This document shows, in pieces, positions 1-6,414 of a DNA stretch of 10,142 bases (position 1 is its first letter; every line of letters begins with the position of its first letter). The stretch is taken from assembly GCA_025201865.1 (NCBI GenBank), contig MU602768.1, forward strand, positions 7,328 through 17,469. Direction: 5' to 3'. The position numbers and the translations under genes were made by a program. This DNA comes from Ramicandelaber brevisporus. Lineage: Eukaryota > Kickxellomycota > Ramicandelaberales > Ramicandelaberaceae. The notes under the pieces were generated by a model. That model was given only the letters and a program-made list of their open reading frames with translations. It searched no databases and had not been told where the DNA came from.

Positions 1-248
1 GCTTTGGCGGCCTGCTCGGTGAAGAGCTTGAGCTCGTCGCTGCCCTTGCACTTGTCCTCGAGACACTTCTTCAGCGCCTTCAGCGGCTCGCACAGACACT
101 TCTTGTCCTTCTTGCCGGAGTCGTAGCACTTCTTGAGCGCAGCGTCCGGTGTCTTGGCACAGCTGTCGGCTGCGGCACAGTACTTGGCCTGGACAGCGGT
201 CATGGCAATCGCGGCGGCGGCGACAACGGCGAGGACGGAGAAACGCAT
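1..248 (-). CDS. Small cysteine-rich, lysine-rich secreted protein (5' part only)
   Basis: The ATG at 248 opens a frame that runs without a stop to the window edge, giving 82 codons; the 3' end lies outside. The product starts MRFSVLAVVAAAAIAMTAVQA, a typical signal peptide: a basic residue, an alanine/valine core and an AXA-like cleavage site near residue 21. The visible mature part has seven cysteines (residues 24, 30, 41, 51, 53, 62, 67), including a CxC, and is rich in lysine (KKC, KKDKK, LKKC). The spacing resembles disulfide-stabilised secreted proteins but does not match the eight-cysteine CFEM pattern, and I cannot place it in a family. The start is supported by A at -3 (ACAAGATG), a TATAAAA box 135 bp upstream and a pyrimidine-rich leader with CATCTT repeats. 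It is divergent from the secreted-protein gene at 1747. Secretion is an inference from the signal peptide; no function is assigned. Confidence 0.8.
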   Translation of the reverse strand, partial: MRFSVLAVVAAAAIAMTAVQAKYCAAADSCAKTPDAALKKCYDSGKKDKKCLCEPLKALKKCLEDKCKGSDELKLFTEQAAK

Positions 249-382
249 CTTGTGGAGTGGTGAAGAAGGTTCGTATGAATGCTGCTGGAGTATGTGTCGG
301 TGATACTGATGATGAAGATTGAAGAAGATGAAGATGAAGATGGAACATTGAAGATGGCCAAGAGTATTTGTAATGGATGGAG

Positions 383-389
383 TTTTATA
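383..389 (-). promoter_or_regulatory. TATA box of the cysteine-rich secreted protein gene
   Basis: On the minus strand this reads TATAAAA, 135 bp before the ATG at 248. Transcription would start about 30 bp downstream, near 355. That gives a leader of about 105 nt, rich in pyrimidines with repeated CATCTT. The neighbouring secreted-protein gene has the same arrangement. Confidence 0.55.
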
Positions 390-422
390 TCATTTCGGCA
401 ATGGAGTAGAACAGAGACTACT

Positions 423-423
<1 letters not shown>

Positions 424-462
<39 letters not shown>
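424..462. repeat. (CAA)13 trinucleotide microsatellite
   Basis: Thirteen perfect CAA units are followed directly by a short CGGCAGCAGCAGCA tail. The tract lies upstream of the minus-strand TATA box at 383-389, so it would be upstream promoter DNA rather than leader or coding sequence. In one plus frame it would read as polyglutamine, but the surrounding frame looks spurious. Confidence 0.9.
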
Positions 463-684
463 CGGCAGCAGCAGCACTGGCAGGACCGCTCTCATCGTCA
501 GGTGTGCGCGTGCTTGATCGATCGAATGGCCACCGCAGTGTTCACTGCAATTTCACACCATCGGTGTGTTCTTCGTCTTCGTATTGCATCGATTCATCGC
601 TGCATTGCTGCACCGTTCCACTCTACTCTACTCTTTTCCTCTCCACCTTCCTTCTCCCCAACAACAGCTTCGATGTTGCAAGGC

Positions 685-722
685 TGCCTGTTCATCACCA
701 AAGTGCCTGTTCATCATCAAAG
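685..722. repeat. 19-bp tandem duplication
   Basis: Two adjacent 19-bp copies, TGCCTGTTCATCACCAAAG and TGCCTGTTCATCATCAAAG, differ at one base. They lie in the intergenic region with no coding context, so a recent local duplication is the simplest reading. Confidence 0.85.
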
Positions 723-753
723 CGCGATCCACACTGCTCCACTCTGCGAGTAT

Positions 754-777
754 CAACTCAACTCAACTCAACTCAAC
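754..777. repeat. CAACT pentanucleotide repeat
   Basis: Four perfect CAACT units and a partial fifth (CAAC) form a short intergenic microsatellite. Confidence 0.85.
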
Positions 778-880
778 GCCGCAGCTGCAACGTTGATGAA
801 GACTGATCAGTTAATCAACAAATCTGATTCTCCCACGACAGGCTCTTGTCTTCTCCACACGCACACTGTGCGTCTGCGAC

Positions 881-928
881 TGTGTGCTGCATGCTGTGTG
901 CTGTATGCTGTGCGCTGTAACTGTGTGC
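881..928. repeat. Degenerate 14-bp CTGTGTG-type repeat
   Basis: The units TGTGTGCTGCATGC, TGTGTGCTGTATGC and TGTGCGCTGTAAC are followed by a partial TGTGTGC. These are about three and a half imperfect copies in intergenic DNA; no gene depends on them. Confidence 0.75.
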
Positions 929-1093
929 TTGCTCGCATTCAAATGCACGAAAGCTCTCCATCTCACCGAGTTCCTCTGCAAATTGTGGAGGCTCGAGCGA
1001 GTGTGGCAAATCAAGCTGCCAGTCCCACATGCAGCCCAATATAGCGGGGAATGCAGTTCGCACAAGAAGATGACTTAACGCTGCTCCACATTT

Positions 1094-1111
1094 GAGTCGA
1101 GTCGAGTCGAG
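1094..1111. repeat. GAGTC pentanucleotide repeat
   Basis: Three perfect GAGTC units plus GAG, trailing into degenerate copies (GATTCGAG, GATCGAG) up to about 1137. This is a short intergenic microsatellite. Confidence 0.75.
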
Positions 1112-1302
1112 TTGATTCGAGCCGATTTGGATCGAGTTAGATTGAAACTGACTTTCTCAGCCCAGCAAAAGAGTAATGAGCATTCAAGCCCTGCATCGAC
1201 TGTTGAAGTTAATATATCGCAATGCGAGGACACTGGCGGCAGCAGCCAACTCGACGAGGAAGGCATCGTCGGCCGACTCGAAATCAACAGCGGCAAGCTG
1301 TT

Positions 1303-1356
1303 TGCACTGCCCGCTCTGCCCGCTCTGCCTGCACTGCCTGCACTGTCTGCAGTGTG
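1303..1356. repeat. 9-bp tandem repeat, six units
   Basis: Consecutive 9-bp units read TGCACTGCC, CGCTCTGCC, CGCTCTGCC, TGCACTGCC, TGCACTGTC and TGCAGTGTG. The 9-bp period keeps all frames open here, which explains long spurious frames with repeated Ala-Leu-Pro or Cys-Thr-Ala on both strands. Confidence 0.8.
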
Positions 1357-1578
1357 AAGAAGCCGCCGGTGGGAAATGAACCAGCCGCGTATTCTCCCCC
1401 AACTGCATCGAGCGAGCGTTGCGATGGTGGAGACTCGGCGGTCGCAGTGTTGGACGCTGTGATGGTGATGCTGGTGGAGACTCGGAGAGTGCAGCAGCAT
1501 CGATGGCGGCTCGATTGGCAACTTTGCAAAGCCAAACATGAATGTCAGTCAGTCTGCATTCCGAGGAGGATGCCGCTG

Positions 1579-1587
1579 TATATAAAG
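1579..1587 (+). promoter_or_regulatory. TATA box of the six-cysteine secreted protein gene
   Basis: The sequence TATATAAAG lies 168 bp before the ATG at 1747. Transcription would start near 1610, leaving a leader of about 135 nt. The box falls inside the open frame upstream of the chosen ATG, which argues that this upstream frame is not translated. Confidence 0.65.
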
Positions 1588-1643
1588 CCCATCCAGCTGT
1601 GCATCATCAATCCTCATCTTCAGCGTGGTGAATTATCTTCATT

Positions 1644-1707
1644 CAGCTCACCAGCTCACCAGCTCTCTAATCACCACGCATCTCAGCTCATTCAGCTCAT
1701 TCAGCTC
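1644..1707 (+). repeat. CAGCTC repeats in the 5' leader
   Basis: The hexamer CAGCTC occurs at 1644, 1652, 1660, 1684, 1693 and 1702, spaced 8, 8, 24, 9 and 9 bp. The last three lie in a 9-bp repeat TCAGCTCAT. All sit between the inferred transcription start and the ATG at 1747, so they would be in the mRNA leader. Confidence 0.7.
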
Positions 1708-1746
1708 TCCTCCTCCGCTCGGGACACACTTACTCAGACCATCAAG

Positions 1747-2196
1747 ATGCGCTTCTCCGCCGCTGCCTGCCTTGCTGCTGCCGCCGCCGCCTTCATGGCT
1801 GGCACATCCGCCTCGCCAGTTGCCGAGCTGTCGCCGCTGGTTGTGCCTGTCGAGGTGCAGCCAGCCGCCGCCGCCGCCGACTCGCTGCCGGTGGCCCTCC
1901 GCGACGACATGGCGTGCCAGGGATTCGACATCTGGGTGCTCAGCTTCGAGGTGTGCACGGCCGGCACCAACTATCGCAAGTTCTCGTTCCAGGGCAAGGC
2001 GGTCGGACTGACGCTGGCCAAGGCGAACTGCGACCTGGACGTCAACGACAAGTGCCAGACCAAGTTCTGGGTGCCGCCCGGAACCACCGTGCTCAACTGG
2101 TACTGCAAGAACAGCAAGCTCGCCATCTCCGGCGAGTACTATCCGGTCTGGCAGACCGTCAAGATCCCGGAGGTCGTCACTCCGTTCAACTGCTGA
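1747..2196 (+). CDS. Secreted six-cysteine protein of unknown family
   Basis: This encodes 149 residues. The start MRFSAAACLAAAAAAFMAG is a clear signal peptide, probably cut near residue 22-23 (TSA/S or SAS/P). Residues 24-56 are rich in Ala, Pro and Val and may be a linker or propeptide. The compact part (57-149) has six cysteines at 57, 70, 95, 103, 120 and 149, the last being the terminal residue, an even number compatible with three disulfides. It is rich in aromatic and beta-prone residues (FDIWVLSFEVC, KFWVPPG, LNWYC, GEYYPVW), suggesting a small beta-rich extracellular domain. The frame is open for 175 codons upstream, but I chose this ATG because the TATA box and leader repeats lie before it, A is at -3 and the signal peptide starts here. 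It is divergent from the cysteine-rich gene at 248 and convergent with ILV1. I do not recognise the family. Confidence 0.85.
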   Translation: MRFSAAACLAAAAAAFMAGTSASPVAELSPLVVPVEVQPAAAAADSLPVALRDDMACQGFDIWVLSFEVCTAGTNYRKFSFQGKAVGLTLAKANCDLDVNDKCQTKFWVPPGTTVLNWYCKNSKLAISGEYYPVWQTVKIPEVVTPFNC

Positions 2197-2232
2197 GTGC
2201 ACATCCCACACCGCTTTGTTTCGTTCAGCTTT

Positions 2233-2262
2233 GTTTAGTTCAGTTTCGTTTAGTTCAGTTTC
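2233..2262 (+). repeat. 15-bp perfect tandem repeat in the 3' region
   Basis: Two perfect copies of GTTTAGTTCAGTTTC start 37 bp after the stop codon and continue as degenerate copies (ATTTAGCTTTGC) to about 2285. The 178-bp gap between the two convergent genes (2197-2374) holds this T-rich repeat tract and no canonical AATAAA on either strand. Confidence 0.8.
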
Positions 2263-2374
2263 ATTTAGCTTTGCTTTGCTTAGTTCCGTTGTGTTTACTT
2301 TGACTGTTTTAATAGCATAGTTAGGATAGTAATAATCAAAAGGCGGAGCACCACCAATGTCACTGCGAGCGATG

Positions 2375-4135
2375 TTAACTTCTCAGGAACTGATCGAAGA
2401 CAGCGTTGTCGGTTTCCTCAACATATGGATATCCAAGCCGCTGCAGGAACTGATCAAACTGCAGCTTGGATTCAGCGTCAGGTGGCACCTGGATGCCTAC
2501 CAACACGCGGCCGTTGTCCGAGCCAATGTTGCGATAGTGGAACAGGGAGATGTTGAATCCCGCCTGCAGCTCACCAAGGAACCGCTTCAGTGCGCCAGGA
2601 CGCTCCGGGAACTCGAATCGGAACAGCCGCTCGTTGGGCACGCTGCTGCGACCGCCAACCAGATAGCGAGCGTGGCTCTTGGCCAGCTCGTTGTGCGACA
2701 GGTCGGTGGCGTGCATGCCGTGCTCCTTGAGCTGCTGGATGATGGTGGCCACATCTTGCTCACGGTCCGTGCCCAGCACACTGCACGACAGGAAGATGTG
2801 CGCCGCGTCTGGAGAGCTGTACCGATACGAGAACTCGGTGGTGTCGCGCGGATAGATGAGCGAGTGCAGCTTGATGAACGCACCTGGCTGCTCGGGAATG
2901 GCGACAGAGAACAGAGCCTCGCGGTTCTCACCGAGGCTGGCACGCTCGGCGACAAAGCGCAGGCGGGAGAAGTTCATGTTGGCACCGCTCGTCACCGCCA
3001 CCAGCGAGCCCGTCGATCCGTGGAGCTCTGGATGTAGGGCAGCATACCGCTTGGCGCCGGCCACAGACACACCGCCAGCCGGCTCGAGGATGGAGCGTGT
3101 GTCCTCAAAGACATCCTTGATGGCAGCGCAGATCTCGTCGGTCGTGACCAGAATCATCTCGTCGAGATATTCTTCGCACAGGCGGAATGTCTCCTTGCCA
3201 ACCACGCGCACCGCAGCGCCGTCGGCAAACAGACCAACTTCGTCCAACTCAACGCGCTTGCCAGCCCGCAAACTCTGAGTCATTGCACACGAGTCAACAG
3301 TCTCCACGCCAATGATGCGGATGCTCGGACACAGCCGCTTCACGTACGCGGCAATGCCTGCCACCAGACCGCCGCCGCCAACCGCACAGAAGATGGCGTG
3401 GATGCCCTCCAGTGGATGCTGCCGCAGAATCTCCACTCCAACAGTGCCCTGGCCAGCAATCACATGCGGATCGTCATATGGCGGGATGTTAGTCAAGCCG
3501 TGGGCTGCGCTCAGTCTGCTGCATTCTTGCTTGGCGCCGTCAAAGTCATCACCAAACAGCACCACCTCTGCACCGAGCTTCTTTACATTCTTCCACTTGA
3601 TCTCTGGCGTCAGCACCGGCATTACAATCGTGGCTTTGATTCCCATGTTCTTGGCGGCCAGCGCGACTCCCTGAGCGTGGTTACCAGCCGAACAGGCAAT
3701 CACACCAGCCGCGCGCTCCTCGGGGGTGAGTGACTGCATCTTGTTATATGCACCGCGCAGTTTGAAGCTGAAGACTGGCTGCAGGTCTTCACGTTTCAAG
3801 TAGATGTCCATGCCAGTGCGTGCAGACAGGTTGGCGGCTTTGGTCAGCGGAGTCTCCTGGGCAACATCGTAGACGCGTGCAGTCAGAATCATTCGCAAGT
3901 AATCGGGATCATCCGAGTTGCTGCTGCCACCATTGATGAGAGCTGGTTTATCGCTGGTTTGCTGCTGTTGCTGATGCAGTTTGGAATATGCGACACCACC
4001 ACGTTCAAAGCAGTCGTCGGTTGCTGCTGTTGGAGCGATATCGGGTGAATGACTGCGTGAGTCTGCTGGTGTCAGTGTGGCTGCGGCGCCTTCGACGAGT
4101 GCCAAGTGCGACTTGGTATCCTTCGAGACTGTCAT
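2375..4135 (-). CDS. ILV1: Threonine dehydratase (threonine deaminase), biosynthetic, two ACT-like domains
   Basis: The 586-residue protein is a PLP enzyme that deaminates L-threonine to 2-oxobutanoate and ammonia, the committed step of isoleucine synthesis. Residues 1-79 are low-complexity with a short polyQ (55-59). The catalytic domain spans about 80-400. It has the PLP-lysine motif [11 protein letters not shown] (Lys125), preceded by [19 protein letters not shown] (149-158); the phosphate loop VGGGGLVAG (252-260); [10 protein letters not shown] (351-360); and TSGANMNF. Two ACT-like regulatory domains follow, about 406-480 (starting [12 protein letters not shown]) and 503-575 ([12 protein letters not shown]), as in E. 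coli IlvA and yeast Ilv1. In those enzymes they mediate isoleucine inhibition and valine relief. The start is firm: an in-frame TAA lies 12 nt upstream and the intervening CAAAACAAAACA has no AG splice acceptor. In fungi this enzyme is mitochondrial, but the N-terminus here is not a typical Arg-rich presequence. It is divergent from the IFRD gene. Confidence 0.97.
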   Translation of the reverse strand: MTVSKDTKSHLALVEGAAATLTPADSRSHSPDIAPTAATDDCFERGGVAYSKLHQQQQQTSDKPALINGGSSNSDDPDYLRMILTARVYDVAQETPLTKAANLSARTGMDIYLKREDLQPVFSFKLRGAYNKMQSLTPEERAAGVIACSAGNHAQGVALAAKNMGIKATIVMPVLTPEIKWKNVKKLGAEVVLFGDDFDGAKQECSRLSAAHGLTNIPPYDDPHVIAGQGTVGVEILRQHPLEGIHAIFCAVGGGGLVAGIAAYVKRLCPSIRIIGVETVDSCAMTQSLRAGKRVELDEVGLFADGAAVRVVGKETFRLCEEYLDEMILVTTDEICAAIKDVFEDTRSILEPAGGVSVAGAKRYAALHPELHGSTGSLVAVTSGANMNFSRLRFVAERASLGENREALFSVAIPEQPGAFIKLHSLIYPRDTTEFSYRYSSPDAAHIFLSCSVLGTDREQDVATIIQQLKEHGMHATDLSHNELAKSHARYLVGGRSSVPNERLFRFEFPERPGALKRFLGELQAGFNISLFHYRNIGSDNGRVLVGIQVPPDAESKLQFDQFLQRLGYPYVEETDNAVFDQFLRS

Positions 4136-4183
4136 TGTTTTGTTTTGTTATTGTTGCTATTGTTGCTATTGTTGTTATTGTTG
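4136..4183 (-). promoter_or_regulatory. CAA-rich 5' leader of ILV1 with 9-bp repeat
   Basis: Read on the minus strand, the 48 nt before the ATG consist almost entirely of C and A with a 9-bp unit CAACAATAG or CAACAATAA repeated about four times, then CAAAACAAAACA next to the start codon. Such sequence is expected to be unstructured, and CAA-repeat leaders are known to favour scanning and translation (the plant-virus omega leader is an example). The role here is inference. Frequent TAA and TAG triplets exclude translation through it in the ILV1 frame. Confidence 0.6.
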
Positions 4184-4360
4184 TTTTTTCTATTGAATGT
4201 GAGATGTGAGTGGAATGAAGCAAGCGCAGAAGAGTCAGAATGCCAGAGGACGAAGAAAGCAGTATCATCACGGAAGAGCGATATCAACAACGGAACTCAT
4301 CAGCCTCGTTGATTCATCTATCCATTCGTCTATCCATTCCACCCGTGGTCATCCTTCAAA

Positions 4361-4367
4361 TGACTCA
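4361..4367. promoter_or_regulatory. Perfect Gcn4/CPC1-type site TGACTCA
   Basis: The heptamer TGACTCA is the consensus bound by the bZIP activator Gcn4 in yeast and its CPC1/CpcA orthologues in filamentous fungi. It lies about 226 bp upstream of the ILV1 ATG and about 305 bp upstream of the IFRD ATG. Amino-acid biosynthesis genes including ILV1 are known targets of this system, so the location fits general amino-acid control of ILV1. A single heptamer can occur by chance, so this is a plausible rather than proven site. Confidence 0.5.
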
Positions 4368-4454
4368 GAATCCGAATATACATTTGTGCCCATCGATTTC
4401 ATTTGATCGTTGATACGACTGGCTGGTTCGTGTTATTTTTTGAAACAAACAGCC

Positions 4455-4473
4455 CTTTATTTTTTTAATAAAG
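4455..4473. repeat. AT-rich inverted repeat with AATAAA on both strands
   Basis: CTTTATT and AATAAAG form a perfect 7-bp inverted repeat around a T5 spacer. Each arm is a canonical polyadenylation hexamer on one of the strands, yet the element lies between two divergent genes, where no mRNA end is expected. Confidence 0.6.
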
Positions 4474-4671
4474 TTGCTTGTGACGCCCACCGGCATGGTT
4501 CATATGCTCTCAAAGGCAGTAGGCAATGGAAAGTGGAGGGAAGGTCACGTCCGGGTTCAGTCAATCTTCACTTCTGCCGTCCTTTTTAGTTTGACTTTTC
4601 TTTTTCTTTACTTTCTTTCTTCTCATTGACCTCAACTCTACTGAAGTGAAACTGACATTGCGAGAAGGAAG

Positions 4672-6096
4672 ATGTTCAGTCGTTCAGGCAGCAACGCAGG
4701 CATACGCATCAACGCGCCGAAGCAGCGCCGAGCAAAGACTTCCAGCGGCAGCAAACAGCCAACCCCGGCGGTGACCCCTTCGGTCTCTCCTCATGTCTCG
4801 GACTCTGAAGACTACCCGCACCCTTCGCTTTCCACCACCTTTGACAACCTTGCAGTGTCCGCCGAGGACAGCTGGCGTGGTGTCGGTGCTGGCCGCCATA
4901 TTCCAGTGCTGTCGGCGGACGCATTGGCTGGCAAAATCAGCGAGCAGCTGGATTTGCTTGGCGAGAAGCGCTCGGCAGTTCGCGAGGATGCATTCCGCCA
5001 GCTGACGTCGTTGCTGTCGCGGTATTGTGCCAGCGAGGCTCTGGAAGGGATGCGCGACACTCTGCTTGATGCATTTCTGCGCGTTGTGAAACGTGACAAG
5101 AGCACGAGTGAATCAGTCGCTGCAGCGAAATTGGTCGGGCTGTGGTTCATCACTCTCGGGGCTTCATTGAGTCCGCCACGTGGTGCACGAGTTGTCGTGG
5201 GCAGTGCATTCAATCCCGACGACCCCGGCCAGAAGGCATACGACGAGGCCGCCTCTGTCCTCAAGACGATTGCAGAATCAAGCAAGGCGCCGACTGTGAA
5301 GGCTGCGTGTTTACAAGCGCTGGGTGTGGCCAACTTTGTGGCGTCGCATAACCCTGCCGATGCGGATGCAGCGCTGGCTGCATGCTCTGATGCATTGAAA
5401 CCGCAGACTCCAAATGCAGATGTTGCCGTTGCAGCTCTCAACACATTTGGTCTTGTGTACTCGTCACTAGATGCCGACTCGGACACCGCAAAGGATCAGT
5501 ACGAGTCTACAGTTGACAAGCACATTGCTCTGCTGGGCCATCCATCCGCCGATGTGAGAATTGCCGCCGGCGAGAACATTGCCCTCATGTACAGCATCCT
5601 TCGGTCAGCCACCAACAAACGTGCTTTGCATCGACACACTCGGCATGCCCCACTCGTCGAGGCTCTCCACTCGCTGTCCAGCGAGAGCTCAAAGAGCGTG
5701 TCTAAGCGCGATCGTATCCACCAGCGCTCGGCGTTCCGTGACATCACAGCCACGGTTGAAGACAGCGAGGCACCCAATCTCTCGTTCAAGATCCGCACCC
5801 GCACAATCACCATTACAGACTGGCGCCTTGTCGTGCAGCTGTATGCATTGCGCGAGCTGCTTAACGAAGGATTCCACGTTCATTTCTTTGGCAATGAGTT
5901 CCTGCATGAGATATTTGGCGTTGGCTTTGATGGATTGTCGACTGGAGGCGATGCAGGCGATGGCAGTTCAGGAGCAACATCTACTGAGCGCTATGTGGTT
6001 GATCCCAGCTCGGACTTGGCCAAAGCGAGAACCATGGCAGGTCGCAAGCAACGTACGCAGAAGTTGAAGGAGCTCGAGTTTGACGATGATTATTAA
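4672..6096 (+). CDS. IFRD1: IFRD1/IFRD2-family protein (interferon-related developmental regulator)
   Basis: The 474-residue protein is assigned by its overall pattern. Residues 1-85 are a low-complexity, basic then Ser/Pro-rich tail. Residues about 85-315 are helical, ARM/HEAT-like repeats of the IFRD N-terminal domain (ISEQLDLLGEKRSAVREDAF, KLVGLWFITLGAS, KAACLQALGVANFVAS, DVRIAAGENIALMYSIL). Residues about 341-415 match the conserved C-terminal IFRD block: SKRDRIHQRSAFRDI (344-358), DWRLVVQLYALREL (383-396), then HFFGNEFLHEIF (404-415), similar in order and wording to the human proteins. It ends in a basic RKQRTQK then acidic DDDY tail. Human IFRD1 (TIS7) is a transcriptional co-regulator and mammalian IFRD2 binds inactive ribosomes; which role applies here is unknown. 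Length is close to human IFRD1 (about 450). A is at -3 of the ATG. The gene is divergent from ILV1 and tandem with the aminopeptidase gene. Confidence 0.88.
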   Translation: MFSRSGSNAGIRINAPKQRRAKTSSGSKQPTPAVTPSVSPHVSDSEDYPHPSLSTTFDNLAVSAEDSWRGVGAGRHIPVLSADALAGKISEQLDLLGEKRSAVREDAFRQLTSLLSRYCASEALEGMRDTLLDAFLRVVKRDKSTSESVAAAKLVGLWFITLGASLSPPRGARVVVGSAFNPDDPGQKAYDEAASVLKTIAESSKAPTVKAACLQALGVANFVASHNPADADAALAACSDALKPQTPNADVAVAALNTFGLVYSSLDADSDTAKDQYESTVDKHIALLGHPSADVRIAAGENIALMYSILRSATNKRALHRHTRHAPLVEALHSLSSESSKSVSKRDRIHQRSAFRDITATVEDSEAPNLSFKIRTRTITITDWRLVVQLYALRELLNEGFHVHFFGNEFLHEIFGVGFDGLSTGGDAGDGSSGATSTERYVVDPSSDLAKARTMAGRKQRTQKLKELEFDDDY

Positions 6097-6314
6097 CTCT
6101 TCTTACTTTACTTTTACTTTACTCTACTTTGCCTTTACTCTACTAACTCACTTTTAGCGTGTTTGTTTTATATATACATTGAATGTTGAGTTGATCTTCT
6201 GTAACAAACGACTGTCATTATCGTGCATATAGTTCATGGTATTCTCGTTTTTTTTTTTTGGTCATCAACATTTGTGAGCATGTGCGCGCGTCATCGCAGG
6301 TCAATCCACAGCAG

Positions 6315-6322
6315 CCAATTGG
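6315..6322. promoter_or_regulatory. CCAAT box in the aminopeptidase promoter
   Basis: The palindrome CCAATTGG contains CCAAT on both strands, about 100 bp upstream of the TATA-like element and 253 bp upstream of the ATG at 6575. This is a usual position for the binding site of the Hap/NF-Y complex. The motif is short, so the call is tentative. Confidence 0.35.
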
Positions 6323-6414
6323 AGCGAGACGTGGAGTATGGTCGCGTCTTTTATTGCGCAGTCAAAGTTTGGTCAGCAAAGGCGGAGATTCTTCTTGGCA
6401 TTGAATCTTTGTGC

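Larger units (their letters stand above)
249..1746. other. Divergent intergenic region rich in degenerate tandem repeats
   Basis: About 1.5 kb separates the two divergently transcribed secreted-protein genes. Several open frames cross it, but their translations are low-complexity (runs of Q, T, S or histidine-rich), switch composition with each repeat block and resemble no protein family I know, so I treat them as non-coding. It holds a TATA box facing each gene and at least six distinct short tandem repeats with different units. Apart from promoters and repeats I see no RNA gene or mobile element. Confidence 0.6.
4136..4671. other. Divergent promoter region between ILV1 and the IFRD gene
   Basis: About 536 bp hold the upstream regions of both genes. 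Contents: the CAA-rich ILV1 leader, a short TCTATCCATTC duplication near 4317-4340, a perfect TGACTCA at 4361, an AT-rich inverted repeat at 4455-4473, and a strongly pyrimidine-rich tract from about 4555 to 4635 just before the IFRD start. No convincing TATA box is correctly placed for either gene. Small open frames here have no recognisable product. Confidence 0.6.

Noticed and set aside
373-1044. 223-residue plus-strand open frame with a polyglutamine run
   Set aside because: The Gln run is the (CAA)13 microsatellite, and the rest changes composition with each intergenic repeat and resembles no family. The ATG lies next to the minus-strand TATA box.
1075-1539. 154-residue minus-strand frame in the intergenic region
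   Set aside because: Low-complexity translation (HHHH, repeated AGRAGSAG) caused by the 9-bp repeat keeping the frame open; no promoter or family support.
1222-1746. 175-codon upstream extension of the six-cysteine protein frame
   Set aside because: It would bury the signal peptide inside the protein and contains the TATA box, the 9-bp repeat and the CAGCTC leader repeats. The inner ATG has a better context.
1648-2211. 187-residue frame antisense to the six-cysteine protein gene
   Set aside because: A shadow of the GC-rich, codon-biased real gene; Gly- and Arg-rich translation with no recognisable domain.
2357-3037. 226-residue plus-strand frame antisense to ILV1
   Set aside because: It lies wholly opposite the well-conserved threonine dehydratase C-terminus; its translation is a mirror of ILV1 codon bias.
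3277-3283. Second bZIP-type heptamer TGAGTCA
   Set aside because: It lies inside the ILV1 coding sequence in codons for a conserved region, so it is most likely incidental.
4206-4406. 66-residue frame in the ILV1/IFRD divergent region
   Set aside because: Short, Ser/His-rich, overlaps the TGACTCA site, no coding signature.
4478-4560. Possible tRNA-like or structured RNA stretch
   Set aside because: I could not form an acceptor stem plus T-loop consensus; no cloverleaf is apparent by eye.
4812-5486. 224-residue minus-strand frame opposite the IFRD gene
   Set aside because: Ser/Ala/Arg-rich shadow of the IFRD coding sequence.
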